Position numbers and translations under genes: made by a program. This document shows, piece by piece, positions 33,557 through 42,809 of a stretch of DNA of 64,000 bases. Source of the stretch: JACCZX01 sp038216465 (lineage in GTDB: Bacteria > Pseudomonadota > Gammaproteobacteria > Burkholderiales > Burkholderiaceae_F); NCBI GenBank assembly GCA_038216465.1, contig JBBQQC010000001.1, positions 62,001 through 126,000 of the forward strand, in the 5' to 3' direction. Numbering within the stretch: the first letter of the stretch is position 1; each line of letters opens with the position of its first letter. The notes beneath the pieces were generated by a model. It was not told where the DNA came from. It made no database searches and saw nothing but the letters and a program-made list of their open reading frames with translations.

Positions 33557-35044
33557 ATGAAATATGCCGACCTGCGTGACTTTTTGGGTCAACTCGAGCT
33601 GACCGGCAAACTGAGGCGCATTTCGAAGGAAATATCACCCCGCCTGGAGATGACCGAAATCTGCGATCGCACGCTGCGAGCGGGCGGACCTGCGCTTCTA
33701 TTTGAGCGACCAACCGGCTACAGCGTGCCCGTTCTAGGCAATTTGTTCGGCACCCCCGAGCGCGTGGCACTGGCCATGGGAGCCAAGAATGTGGCGGCGC
33801 TGCGCGATGTTGGCGAACTGCTAGCGGCCCTAAAGGAGCCGGAAGCACCAACCGGTTTACGTGACGCTCTCAGTAAGGTGGGCCAGCTGAAAAGTGCGCT
33901 GTGGGACATGGCGCCCCGCGCAGTCCGCGGGGCGCCATGTCAGAGCGTCGTTTGGGAGGGCCCGGATACCGACTTGGCACGGTTACCCATTCAGACCTGC
34001 TGGCCCAACGACGTTTCCCCGCTCATCACTTGGGGCTTGGTAATTACAGGGAGTCCCCTTAAAAAGCGACAAAATCTAGGTATCTACCGCCAACAGGTGC
34101 TAAGTCATAATAAAGTCATCATGCGGTGGCTGCCGCATCGGGGCGGTGCGCTTGATTTTCGGGATCATCGCCTGACCGCATCGGGCAAACCCTTTCCGAT
34201 CGCCGTTGCTCTCGGCGCCGACCCGGCAACGATGCTGGGCGCGGTAACGCCGGTGCCGGACACCCTTTCCGAGTATCAGTTTGCCGGCTTGTTGCGCGGG
34301 GCCCGTACTGAAACTACAAAGTGCATCGGCAGCGAACTGTCGGTTCCCGCGACTGCGGAGATCGTTCTCGAGGGCAACATTCAACCGGATGCGGGCAATG
34401 CCACTGGTTACGAAATGGCTTTGGAAGGACCCTTCGGAGATCACACCGGCTACTACAACGAGCGCGAGTCGTTTCCCGTTCTTACGATCGACCGCATCAC
34501 GATGCGGCGCGACCCGATCTATCACTCGACTTACACCGGCAAGCCGCCCGACGAACCGGCCGTGCTCGGCGTCGCGCTCAACGAAGTATTCATTCCGCTG
34601 CTGCGTCGGACATTTCCAGAAATCACCGACTTCTACCTTCCGCCGGAGGGCTGCAGCTATCGAATGGCAATCGTTTCGATTCGCAAGCAGTACGCCGGAC
34701 ACGCCAAGCGTGTGATGTTCGGCGTATGGAGTTTCCTGCGCCAGTTCATGTATACGAAGTTCATCGTAGTGACCGATGACGACATCGACGTTCGCGAGTG
34801 GAAGGAAGTTATCTGGGCCATTACGACGCGCGTCGACCCCGTGCGCGACACGCTGCTAGTCGACAACAGCCCGATCGACTATCTGGATTTCGCCTCGCCG
34901 GTCGCTGGGCTCGGCGGCAAGATGGGAATCGATGCAACCCACAAGTGGCCGGGTGAGACGCAGCGTGAATGGGGAAGGCCGATCGCGATGGATGCTGCGG
35001 TGAAGCTCCGCATTGATGCCATCTGGGACGAACTGGGAATCTAG
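33557..35044 (+). CDS. ubiD: 4-hydroxy-3-polyprenylbenzoate decarboxylase
   Basis: UbiD decarboxylates 4-hydroxy-3-polyprenylbenzoate in ubiquinone synthesis, using prenylated FMN made by UbiX. The 495-residue product starts M-K-Y-A-D-L-R-D-F-L and has the internal N-L-G-I-Y-R-Q-Q-V and W-L-P-H-R-G-G blocks near 175-195. The active-site run R-R-D-P-I-Y-H-S-T-Y-T-G lies near residues 316-327. Length and block order match UbiD from proteobacteria. A KTSC gene follows after two bases. No ubiX is in the window. Confidence 0.95.
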   Translation: MKYADLRDFLGQLELTGKLRRISKEISPRLEMTEICDRTLRAGGPALLFERPTGYSVPVLGNLFGTPERVALAMGAKNVAALRDVGELLAALKEPEAPTGLRDALSKVGQLKSALWDMAPRAVRGAPCQSVVWEGPDTDLARLPIQTCWPNDVSPLITWGLVITGSPLKKRQNLGIYRQQVLSHNKVIMRWLPHRGGALDFRDHRLTASGKPFPIAVALGADPATMLGAVTPVPDTLSEYQFAGLLRGARTETTKCIGSELSVPATAEIVLEGNIQPDAGNATGYEMALEGPFGDHTGYYNERESFPVLTIDRITMRRDPIYHSTYTGKPPDEPAVLGVALNEVFIPLLRRTFPEITDFYLPPEGCSYRMAIVSIRKQYAGHAKRVMFGVWSFLRQFMYTKFIVVTDDDIDVREWKEVIWAITTRVDPVRDTLLVDNSPIDYLDFASPVAGLGGKMGIDATHKWPGETQREWGRPIAMDAAVKLRIDAIWDELGI

Positions 35045-35046
35045 AA

Positions 35047-35259
35047 ATGGAACGCAAGCCGATTCGGCGCGGCGGCATCAAATCTGCCGGCTACGACCGC
35101 AACAACCGCGTACTGGAAATCGAATTCGACAACGGTTCGGTCATTCAGCACACCGCTGTCGGTGAAGAAATCGCACGACGGTTTATCGGCAGTGCTTCGC
35201 CGGCCAGCGTGTACAAGGACACGATCCAGGAAGAATTCACGGTGAAACGTTTGAAGTGA
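35047..35259 (+). CDS. KTSC-domain small protein
   Basis: This 70-residue protein has I-K-S-A-G-Y-D near the N terminus, a strand pair (V-L-E-I-E-F-D-N-G-S) and a C-terminal V-Y-K-D-T-I segment, the pattern of KTSC-domain proteins. The role of the family is not well defined; some members occur beside RNA-processing or lysyl-tRNA-related functions. It starts two bases after the ubiD stop and is convergent with mgtE. Confidence 0.72.
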   Translation: MERKPIRRGGIKSAGYDRNNRVLEIEFDNGSVIQHTAVGEEIARRFIGSASPASVYKDTIQEEFTVKRLK

Positions 35260-35261
35260 GC

Positions 35262-36752
35262 TTACGAAAAAAACAGTGTCGCGAGTCCGAGAAAAATGAA
35301 GACGCCCATGCTGTCGGTCGTAAACGTCAGTAGGACCGATGAACCCAGCGCTGGATCGCGACCCGAACGTTCGAGGAACAACGGCACGAACATTCCGGCG
35401 AGCGAGCCAATCACCATGTTCAAGGTCATCGCCAGCAGCAACGTCACACCAATCAGCCAGCCGCGCGGGCTGTCGACATAAATCCACCACGCGACCAAAC
35501 CGGCGATGCTCCCCCACACCAAGCCGTTCAGGCTAGCGATAGCGAGTTCTTTCAGTATCAATCGCCTGGCGTTGCCCCCGGTGACGTGACCGAGCGCGAG
35601 CGACCGGATCATCAGCGTCATCGTCTGGTTGCCGGAATTGCCTGCAATCCCCATCACGATCGTCATCAGGGTAGCGAGCGCCACCACCCGCTCGATCGTC
35701 GGCTCAAACGCGCCGATCACGCGAGACGCGAAAAACGCAGTGCACAGATTGACAGCTAGCCATAGCCAGCGGTTGCGGGCCGAATTCCAAACCGAGGCGA
35801 AAAGGTCTTCGTCCTCGCGCAGGCCCGCTTGTGCCAACGCCGCATCCTCACCCTCTTCACGGATGACATCGACAACTTCATCGACCGTCAGCCGCCCGAC
35901 CAGCCTGCCGGCCTCGTCGACCACGGGCGCCGACACCAAGTCATAGCGCTCGAAAGCGTGTGCCGCCTCGCCCGTCTTGTCGAGCGGTGAGAGTGTCATC
36001 AGATCAGTGTTCATCACCGACCCGACTCCGATCTCGGGTTCATTTAACAGCAAGCGGTCGAGCGGCAGCCCGCCCTTCAGCACGTCGTGCCGGTCGACGA
36101 CGAAAATCTGGTCGGTGTGATCGGGTAGCGCATCGAAGCGGCGCAGATAACGCAACACGACTTCGAGAGTCACGTCCTCGCGAATCGAAATCATTTCGAA
36201 ATCCATCAACGCGCCGACCGAATCATCGGGATACGACATCGATGCGCGCAGTTGCGCGCGCTCCTCAACGCTAAGCCCCTGCTGCACTTCATCGACAACG
36301 TCGGCGGGGAGGTCGTCGGCAATGGCCGCGATCTCGTCGGTCTCGAGGCTCTCCACCGCGTCGACCAGCTCTTCGCGGTTCATCGACGCGATCAGCGTCT
36401 CGCGTACCGCATCGCCGACCTCGATCAAAATCTCGCCGTCGCGATCGGCCTTGACGCAGTCCCACACTGTGAGGCGCGCGCCGAGTGGCAGCGCTTCGAG
36501 GATGTACGCGATATCGGCCGGATGTAGCCGATCAAGAATCGACTTCAGCTCGCTCAGGTGCTGACGGTGTACCAGCTGCTCGACGAGCGCTTTCTTTTCC
36601 TCGCCGGGTGTCGCCTCACGCTGCACCAAGGCTTCGACGCGGCGCTGCTTGTCGAGCAACTGCTCGACACGCGCCAGCGCGCGCTGCGCCGCTTCCGGGT
36701 CGTGCGCCTGCGCGGCGTCGCGCCGCGCGCGTTCGAGTTGTTTATCGTCCAT
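35262..36752 (-). CDS. mgtE: Magnesium transporter MgtE
   Basis: MgtE is a magnesium-gated channel for Mg2+ uptake. The 496-residue product has the N-terminal MgtE-N superhelical domain (about 60-160) and two CBS domains (about 165-300). Five membrane segments follow from about residue 325, with the T-L-M-T-I-V-M-G-I-A-G-N-S-G-N-Q pore motif. The first 55 residues are charged and helical. It is convergent with the KTSC gene and precedes mtgA in reverse order, with 51 bp between. Confidence 0.94.
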   Translation of the reverse strand: MDDKQLERARRDAAQAHDPEAAQRALARVEQLLDKQRRVEALVQREATPGEEKKALVEQLVHRQHLSELKSILDRLHPADIAYILEALPLGARLTVWDCVKADRDGEILIEVGDAVRETLIASMNREELVDAVESLETDEIAAIADDLPADVVDEVQQGLSVEERAQLRASMSYPDDSVGALMDFEMISIREDVTLEVVLRYLRRFDALPDHTDQIFVVDRHDVLKGGLPLDRLLLNEPEIGVGSVMNTDLMTLSPLDKTGEAAHAFERYDLVSAPVVDEAGRLVGRLTVDEVVDVIREEGEDAALAQAGLREDEDLFASVWNSARNRWLWLAVNLCTAFFASRVIGAFEPTIERVVALATLMTIVMGIAGNSGNQTMTLMIRSLALGHVTGGNARRLILKELAIASLNGLVWGSIAGLVAWWIYVDSPRGWLIGVTLLLAMTLNMVIGSLAGMFVPLFLERSGRDPALGSSVLLTFTTDSMGVFIFLGLATLFFS

Positions 36753-36803
36753 GTGGCTTGTGCGCCGTCGAGCGGCACACGGATTGTAGGCGGGGCGCCT
36801 TAC

Positions 36804-37499
36804 TTACGGCGCCACCGCATCGTGCATAAAGCGCTGTATGGCGAACGTTCTGCGATCCAAATAGGGTCCCGAACGGATACGACCGTAGCGTTTCGGGTTC
36901 GGCAAATAGGCGGCTAGGCGCGCCGACTGTTCGGCGCTCAGTTGCGAAGCACTCATGTTGAAGTATTGGCGCGAGGCGGCTTCAGCTCCGAACACACCGT
37001 CGCCCCACTCCACAACGTTCAAGTAAACCTCCAGAATGCGGCGCTTGTCCCACAGCGTCTCGATCATGTAAGTGATAACGAGCTCTTGCGCCTTGCGCCA
37101 GTAGCTTCTCTCCGATGACAAGAAAAGGTTCTTGGCGAGTTGCTGCGTGATCGTCGAGCCGCCGCGCGCGAGCTTCCCCGTGCGGACATTTTCCTTGTAA
37201 GCCTTCTCGATCGCCTGCCAGTCGACGCCCTCATGCTCGGTAAAGTTGGCGTCTTCCGAGGCGATAACAGCGCGCTTCAGGTGGTTTGAAATGCGCCCAT
37301 ACTGGATCCAGCGATGTTTCAGTTCGGCGTCGGGCTTCTTCTCGCGCAACGCCGACAACTCGCGGGCCATGAACGCCGTATCGCCTGGATCATTCCACTT
37401 CCACCACGCAACCCAGCCCAAGTACCAAAGCTGAATCAGCAGCAGAACCGCGAGCGCGAGCAAGGTCGCGCGCAGCAGCCAGCGCAACGCGACACGCAT
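36804..37499 (-). CDS. mtgA: Monofunctional biosynthetic peptidoglycan transglycosylase
   Basis: MtgA polymerises lipid II into glycan strands. The 231-residue product has one N-terminal membrane helix (about 8-30) and a GT51 domain with the catalytic-Glu motif E-D-A-N-F-T-E-H-E-G near residue 82. The downstream G-G-S-T-I-T-Q-Q-L-A-K-N-L motif follows near 112-124. No transpeptidase domain is present, as expected. It starts two bases after the aroE stop. Confidence 0.94.
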   Translation of the reverse strand: MRVALRWLLRATLLALAVLLLIQLWYLGWVAWWKWNDPGDTAFMARELSALREKKPDAELKHRWIQYGRISNHLKRAVIASEDANFTEHEGVDWQAIEKAYKENVRTGKLARGGSTITQQLAKNLFLSSERSYWRKAQELVITYMIETLWDKRRILEVYLNVVEWGDGVFGAEAASRQYFNMSASQLSAEQSARLAAYLPNPKRYGRIRSGPYLDRRTFAIQRFMHDAVAP

Positions 37500-37501
37500 T
37501 C

Positions 37502-38347
37502 CTACCTTGCGGTCACGTGCTCGGCCATTTGCATCTTCAACAGATCGCGCAGTTCCTTGTAGACGCTACTGGTGTCGGGCCGTACGCCACGCCACAGCAG
37601 AAACGACTCCGCCGCTTGCTCGATCAGCATCCCGAGCCCGTCAACGACCTGTTTCGCGCCGGCCGATTTCGCGAGCTGCATAAACGGTGTCGGTTCTGCC
37701 GCGTACGCTAGGTCATACGCTAGCGTGCAGTCGTTAAACGTATCGGGATCGATCGCCGGCGCCTCGTGATTCAGACTCGTGGTCGTGCCGTTGATGATCA
37801 GGTCGAAGTGCTCGGCGGGGATCTCGTCGAAGTGAATCGCCTCGACCCCAAATTCCTCCGCCAACTCCTCGGCGCGCTTGTGCGATCGGTTCGCGACCGC
37901 TAGCCAGCGCGGGCTCTCGTCGAGCATCGAACCGAGCAGCCCGCGGACCGCGCCACCGGACCCGAGCACCAGCACTGAGCGATCGGAAAACGAAAACTTC
38001 AGCCGCTCGCGCAGATCGCGTACGAAGCCGACCCCATCTGTGTTGTCGCCGACGATCGTATCGCCGTCGAATTTCAAAGTATTCACAGCGCCTGCAACTC
38101 GTGCGCGCGGCGTCAGATCGTCGGCCAGTTTCGCTGCGTCGATCTTGAACGGCAGCGTGACGTTAAGTCCGCCGTAGCCGGCCTCACGCAACGTTAGCGC
38201 CTTGTCCTCGAAGCCGTCGAGCGGAGCTTCTATGCGTTCGTACGACAGATGATGGCGGGCCTGCTGCGCGAATCGCTGATGTATCTCCGGCGAGCGGCTG
38301 TGCGCGATGGGGTTACCAACAACTCCGTACTTGTCGACGGCGGTCAT
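37502..38347 (-). CDS. aroE: Shikimate dehydrogenase
   Basis: AroE reduces 3-dehydroshikimate with NADPH in aromatic amino acid synthesis. The 281-residue product has the shikimate-binding P-I-A-H-S-R-S-P near residue 12, a catalytic Lys in V-T-L-P-F-K and the N-T-D-G-V-G-F motif near residue 105. An NADP loop V-L-G-S-G-G-A-V-R-G follows. It lies between tonB and mtgA with three- and two-base gaps. The other shikimate gene in the window, aroQ, is 7 kb away in a separate unit. Confidence 0.95.
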   Translation of the reverse strand: MTAVDKYGVVGNPIAHSRSPEIHQRFAQQARHHLSYERIEAPLDGFEDKALTLREAGYGGLNVTLPFKIDAAKLADDLTPRARVAGAVNTLKFDGDTIVGDNTDGVGFVRDLRERLKFSFSDRSVLVLGSGGAVRGLLGSMLDESPRWLAVANRSHKRAEELAEEFGVEAIHFDEIPAEHFDLIINGTTTSLNHEAPAIDPDTFNDCTLAYDLAYAAEPTPFMQLAKSAGAKQVVDGLGMLIEQAAESFLLWRGVRPDTSSVYKELRDLLKMQMAEHVTAR

Positions 38348-38350
38348 GAA

Positions 38351-39250
38351 TCAAGGTTTCGCGCTGCGGGTGGCGAGCTGATCGTTTGTGAATATCCAGG
38401 TACGCGTAATTTCGAGGATATCCGTGTCGCGCGCAATCTCCGGTGGAAAAGGAGGGTATGGCCCGGCTATTTGAACGATTCTGCGCGCCGCGCGGTCCAG
38501 TATCTGCGAGCCCGAGGTCTGTTCGACCATCGCTTCGGCAACCGAACCATCCTTGCGGATGGCAACCGTCAGGCGCAGCGCGCCATAGAATTTGCCGCGC
38601 GCATCATTCGGATAGTTTTCATTGCCGATTTTCTCGACGCGAGCGCGCCAGTCCTCGACGTATCGCGCATACCGGTATTCCGAAGCGCTTGGCATGAAAT
38701 GATGCTTGCGCGGCCGCTTTTGATAGTCCGAGATTTGCTTGGCGATCTCGGCCTGCGCGCGCGCCAGCTGTTCGCTGGTTTCTTCGTCGGAGCTCCCGCT
38801 TTGCGGCTGTTGCGCAGAGGAATCCGTCAGTGGGGTGGTGCGCAATTGCAGCGATTCGCGCAGCGTAGCCAGCAGCTTCTTCTGTTCCTCCTCGAGCTGC
38901 TGCACGTTCTTGCGTGCCGATTCGAGCGAATCACCGTCACGCATCTCGAAGCTGTTGGGCAATGGAGAGGTGCGGCGGCCGGAATCGTTCGAGCCTCCGC
39001 CGTCGAGATTGTTCTGCGCAAGCGCTTCGACCGTGCCTGGCGCCGTGGCACTCTTGGCGTTGACAAGGATGATCTCGATCGACGGATCGGTCGAGCGCAC
39101 GCGGAACAGTTCAGGGTCTACGAAACGGACTGCGAGTGCCGTGATGTGCAGACCGATGGACACTGTCATCGCCATAACTAGGACTTTATCGGCCAGGAAA
39201 GAGCGCAGCCCATAAGCCGGCGCGGCCAAAGTCAGCTCAGTCAAATCCAT
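38351..39250 (-). CDS. TonB-like energy transducer
   Basis: The 299-residue product has a single N-terminal membrane helix (about 24-44), a long charged coiled-coil region (about 105-170) and a C-terminal TonB domain (about 195-285) with G-A-L-R-L-T-V-A-I-R-K-D-G-S-V. It would couple the proton-motive force through ExbB/ExbD to outer-membrane receptors. No exbB or exbD is in the window. Gene order with aroE and mtgA downstream is common in Burkholderiales and suggests a housekeeping rather than a receptor-specific TonB. The receptor it serves is unknown. Confidence 0.83.
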   Translation of the reverse strand: MDLTELTLAAPAYGLRSFLADKVLVMAMTVSIGLHITALAVRFVDPELFRVRSTDPSIEIILVNAKSATAPGTVEALAQNNLDGGGSNDSGRRTSPLPNSFEMRDGDSLESARKNVQQLEEEQKKLLATLRESLQLRTTPLTDSSAQQPQSGSSDEETSEQLARAQAEIAKQISDYQKRPRKHHFMPSASEYRYARYVEDWRARVEKIGNENYPNDARGKFYGALRLTVAIRKDGSVAEAMVEQTSGSQILDRAARRIVQIAGPYPPFPPEIARDTDILEITRTWIFTNDQLATRSAKP

Positions 39251-39401
39251 CGAGCCTTGCCCAGTTATTCAAAATCATTCAGTGACTTTTGGTAAGCGCG
39301 TCTGCGGTGAGAGTCAATCGATTGTAGCCAGCACGACCGGCTCTCAGCGTGACAAGATCGCGCTAGTCTTGCCGCCAGTTCGATGCTGCCAACTGCGACG
39401 C

Positions 39402-41426
39402 TTAAGACGCCGTGGGCGGGGGCCCGTCCGATGGGACAGACGAGGGTTCGATTCCAGTTTCGACCGGCGCTTCGGCAACACCCTCTGCTAGATCTGGCGC
39501 CGAAGCCTCCACACCCTCGGCGCCGAGGTCTTCGTCGTCGACTTCCACCGTCGTCTGCGCGGCCAACACGCAGTGGACGCGCGCTTCGATCGTCAGATCG
39601 ACAGTATCGGCAGCGATGATGTCGAGCTCGAGCTGCTGCCCGCGCGGCAACGACGCAAGTCCCGGGAGCCTCGTGATGAAAGGCAGACCGTCGATGCGCA
39701 CCACATCACCGCGCAGAACCGTGGCGCCGATTCGAGACAGATTTTGCTGTTCGAGCCAGCGCAACGACCAGTAGTGTTCCAGCTTCTGTTGGAACTCGGC
39801 ATACGCGCCGTACGCAGACTCGAAGCTTGTAACGATCGCTAACAGTTCTGCGTCATTGGGCTCGTAGGGCGCCGCCCGCTCTAGCACGCACGCCAGGAGC
39901 TGGCGCTGATTGACGAGATCGACGTAGCGGCGCAAGGGCGATGTGCACCACGCGTAATACTCGACCCCAATGCCCTCGTGGGGTGCGGGCGCAGTCCCCA
40001 TCTTTACGCGGCCCAGCGCCTGCGATCGGTAAATGCCCGCCGTACGACGCTGCGCCAGCCATGCGCCCCACGTGCTGTTGGCGAAGATCATCAGCTCAGC
40101 AACGATCAGGTCGAGCGGCGCACCACGGCGCCGTTGTCGGATCGACACGCGCGCCTGTTCGCCGATTCCATCGAGCTCGAATGAATAGTCGACGCGCCCC
40201 ACCGGCTCGGGCCGACCACGCAGTTGTTCACGGCGTGCCAACAGTTTGCACGCTACGTGCCAGAGCGTGCTCAGCTGCGATGCGTACGGCGAATCGAACT
40301 CTGCGCGGGCGATAGTCGCATCGGTGGCAATCGTGTCGAGCCGGTCATGACGCAGATTGCTCTCGATGTGTACGCGTTCCAATCTGGACTCGGTCGACAC
40401 CACATCTAGCGTTTCGCTGTCGCAATCCGCATACAGCGAAAGCACCGGGACTTCGCGACCTTCGTTCAGCGACAACGATGCGATCCACGGGTCCGGCAGC
40501 ATCGTGTACTTCAGTCCCGGTGCGTAGACCGTCGACATACGTGATTCCGCGATCGCGTCCAACGCGTGGCCGCGCGGCAACAACAGCGCCGGCGCTGCGA
40601 TATGAATGCCGATGCGCGTGCGGTCGCCGGATGTCTGGACCGAAAATGCATCATCGATCTCGGTGGTGGAGCTGTCGTCGATCGAAAATGCCCGCGCAGG
40701 CGCCAGCGGCAGCTCGCCTGCGCTGTCCGGCGCCGGCAGATTTTCAGCGAATCCCGTACCGCGGGGGAAGTTTTGCGTGACAAAGCTATCGACATGCCAA
40801 CGATACGGCGACACGATCGCGCCGCCCGCCAACAACAGGCGCAGCGGCGTCATATGCAACTCGTTCGCCGCCTGTTCTAGAGCCTTGAACTCGATCGAAT
40901 TGCGATCGGGCCGCGTCAGCAAAACGATCGCCTGTTCGGCGATGGCATCCGGTGCGTGGCCCGATTTCAGTCGGTCGACGTACTGCTGCCTTAGCTCATC
41001 CTGCTTTCGACGTCGCTCGATCGCTGCCAGCGCCGCTTGCAAAGTCTCGGCCGGCGCGGGGCGGTAGCGTCCGCGTCCTTTGCGATAAAAGTAAACCGGA
41101 GCGCCGTGCAAACGGAATAACAGCGCAGTTGCCTGCTCTGCACTTGGCTCAGCGCCAAAATATTCGCGCGCCAGGTCAACGAAACCGAACTCATCCTGCG
41201 GTGCAACTTCCCATAGGAAATCGAGATCGATCGACTGTGACTGCGCCTGTGCGCGCTCTATCAACTGCGCCGGCGGCGGATCGGCAAAGCGCAGCAGTAC
41301 GTGGGACGATTTGACCTTGGTGCGTTTTCCGCTGGCCAACTCGACCTGGTGTGACGTGCCGGCGTTCGACATTTCGGTGCCCGCCTTGAACGCGCCGTCG
41401 TCGTCGAACAGCAGGTATCTACTCAC
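39402..41426 (-). CDS. RNase II-family exoribonuclease (RNB domain)
   Basis: The 674-residue product has an RNB catalytic domain (about 240-540) with the metal-binding S-I-D-D-S-S-T-T-E-I-D-D-A-F stretch near residue 250 and the G-V-E-Y-Y-A-W-C-T-S-P-L-R-R-Y block near residue 485. It would digest RNA from the 3' end. The N-terminal region (about 1-200) does not look like the two cold-shock domains of RNase II/R and carries instead a helical segment, a variant usual in betaproteobacteria. A C-terminal acidic, Pro-rich tail of about 50 residues is low complexity. It ends 151 bp upstream of the tonB-like gene. Confidence 0.88.
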   Translation of the reverse strand: MSRYLLFDDDGAFKAGTEMSNAGTSHQVELASGKRTKVKSSHVLLRFADPPPAQLIERAQAQSQSIDLDFLWEVAPQDEFGFVDLAREYFGAEPSAEQATALLFRLHGAPVYFYRKGRGRYRPAPAETLQAALAAIERRRKQDELRQQYVDRLKSGHAPDAIAEQAIVLLTRPDRNSIEFKALEQAANELHMTPLRLLLAGGAIVSPYRWHVDSFVTQNFPRGTGFAENLPAPDSAGELPLAPARAFSIDDSSTTEIDDAFSVQTSGDRTRIGIHIAAPALLLPRGHALDAIAESRMSTVYAPGLKYTMLPDPWIASLSLNEGREVPVLSLYADCDSETLDVVSTESRLERVHIESNLRHDRLDTIATDATIARAEFDSPYASQLSTLWHVACKLLARREQLRGRPEPVGRVDYSFELDGIGEQARVSIRQRRRGAPLDLIVAELMIFANSTWGAWLAQRRTAGIYRSQALGRVKMGTAPAPHEGIGVEYYAWCTSPLRRYVDLVNQRQLLACVLERAAPYEPNDAELLAIVTSFESAYGAYAEFQQKLEHYWSLRWLEQQNLSRIGATVLRGDVVRIDGLPFITRLPGLASLPRGQQLELDIIAADTVDLTIEARVHCVLAAQTTVEVDDEDLGAEGVEASAPDLAEGVAEAPVETGIEPSSVPSDGPPPTAS

Positions 41427-41476
41427 GCGAGAGTGGGTACTTAATACAAGCCGACAGCGTAGCGTCCGGTGTCGCT

Positions 41477-42220
41477 TTAAACTGTTAGGCCGCCGGACAC
41501 TTCGATCACGGCGCCGTTGATATACGACGCTTCGTCGGAGGCCAGGAATGCATACACGCCGGCGATATCCTGCGGCGTGCCGAGGCGACGCAGCGGCACG
41601 CGCTCCTTCAATTGCTCCAGAACTTTCTCCGGAATCGTGTCCAGAATGTGGGTGGCGACAAATCCCGGCGCAACCGCATTGCAGCGAATACCCTTCGGCC
41701 CCAATTCACGCGCCCATGTCTTGACGAAGCCAATCACGCCGAACTTGCTCGCTGCGTAATTCGTCTGTCCGAAGTTTCCGTAAATACCGACTACGCTCGA
41801 AGCGTTCAGAATCACGCCGCTTCCCTGTTGCACCATCGTGCCCACTACCGCCTGCGCACAGTTGTAAGTGCCTTTCAGATTCACCGCGATTACGCGATCG
41901 AACTGATCCTCGCTCATTTTCTGCAACCGCGCGTCAAGGGTGATACCCGCGTTGTTGACCAAAACGTCGACGCGGCCGTGGCGCCGAACCACCGCGGCGA
42001 TCATCGAATCGAGCTGCGCTCGCACGGTGACATCAACCGCGAATCCGTCGATCGTGCCGATCGAAGACAACGACGCCTGCGCGGCGTCGACCGATGCTCT
42101 GCTGATATCGCACGCAATCACTTTGGCGCCTTCCTGCAAGAATTTCTGTGCGGTGGCGTAACCGATTCCTTGCGCGGCGCCGGTGATGACAGCAACTTTG
42201 TCTTGCAAACGCTGATTCAC
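41477..42220 (-). CDS. SDR-family 3-oxoacyl-ACP reductase-like oxidoreductase
   Basis: The 247-residue product begins with a GTG (42220) preceded by GGAG. It has the Rossmann loop T-G-A-A-Q-G-I-G near residue 14, V-N-N-A-G-I near residue 90, a catalytic Ser in N-A-S-S-V-V-G and the Y-x-x-x-K pair in Y-A-A-S-K near residue 155. It resembles FabG closely (P-G-F-V-A-T near 187) and could reduce 3-oxoacyl-ACP or acetoacetyl-CoA. It is away from other fatty-acid genes, so it may be a second, PhaB-like or stand-alone enzyme. It abuts the upstream esterase gene. Confidence 0.9.
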   Translation of the reverse strand: MNQRLQDKVAVITGAAQGIGYATAQKFLQEGAKVIACDISRASVDAAQASLSSIGTIDGFAVDVTVRAQLDSMIAAVVRRHGRVDVLVNNAGITLDARLQKMSEDQFDRVIAVNLKGTYNCAQAVVGTMVQQGSGVILNASSVVGIYGNFGQTNYAASKFGVIGFVKTWARELGPKGIRCNAVAPGFVATHILDTIPEKVLEQLKERVPLRRLGTPQDIAGVYAFLASDEASYINGAVIEVSGGLTV

Positions 42221-42805
42221 TCAAGCTCCTTGGCCGATTCCGCAGAAGGCAAGCACTTCGTCGACATACTGTGAAAAATCCGAAAGCTCGTGATCGCCGC
42301 CTGCGATCACGACTTGCCGCGCGCCCTGATACTTCGCGACCATCATTCGAAAGTCGATCACCGCGTCGCCGGTCGCGGCGACCAGGAAGTAGCGCTCAGG
42401 CCGAGTTACCGGTGCATCGATCGTGCGCAGCTCGTCGATGTACTCCGGCCGAAAATCAATTTGATCGTCGCTGAAGAAAACCGGCTGCCGACCGATGTGC
42501 GACTGCAGATCGCGCGCCGGATCTATTGCTGGATTCAGCAGCACAGCGCGACAGCCAAGTTTCTCCGCAACCCAAGTTGCGTAGTACCCACCCAGCGACG
42601 ACCCGATCAGCGCGACGCTTTCGGGCGTCTTCGCGCGCGCGGCGAACAGCGCCACCTGCGACGCCAGCCGTGGCGACGCCGGCAACGCTGGACACAAATA
42701 CTGATCAGCAAGGCCGCGCCGACCCAGGTGCTCGCGCAGAATCTGCGCCTTGCGCGAGCGGGGCGATGAGCGAAAGCCGTGCAGGTAGACGATCACGCGC
42801 AGCAC
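42221..42805 (-). CDS. YqiA/UPF0227-family alpha/beta-hydrolase esterase
   Basis: The GTG at 42805 gives 194 residues starting M-L-R-V-I-V-Y-L-H-G-F, close to E. coli YqiA in length; an upstream start at 42847 would overlap mpl. It has the nucleophile elbow G-S-S-L-G-G-Y-Y near residue 68, the H-G-F oxyanion strand, a late Asp (G-D-A-V-I-D) and a His (G-G-D-H-E-L). It would hydrolyse short acyl esters. The physiological substrate is not known. The gene lies between mpl and the SDR gene with minimal gaps, suggesting one transcript. Confidence 0.82.
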   Translation of the reverse strand: MLRVIVYLHGFRSSPRSRKAQILREHLGRRGLADQYLCPALPASPRLASQVALFAARAKTPESVALIGSSLGGYYATWVAEKLGCRAVLLNPAIDPARDLQSHIGRQPVFFSDDQIDFRPEYIDELRTIDAPVTRPERYFLVAATGDAVIDFRMMVAKYQGARQVVIAGGDHELSDFSQYVDEVLAFCGIGQGA

Positions 42806-42809
42806 CGAC

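Noticed and set aside
39445..39465. tRNA T-loop-like sequence GGGTTCGATTCCAG
   Set aside because: It lies within the coding 3' end of the RNase II-like gene, with no acceptor, D or anticodon arm at the right distances.
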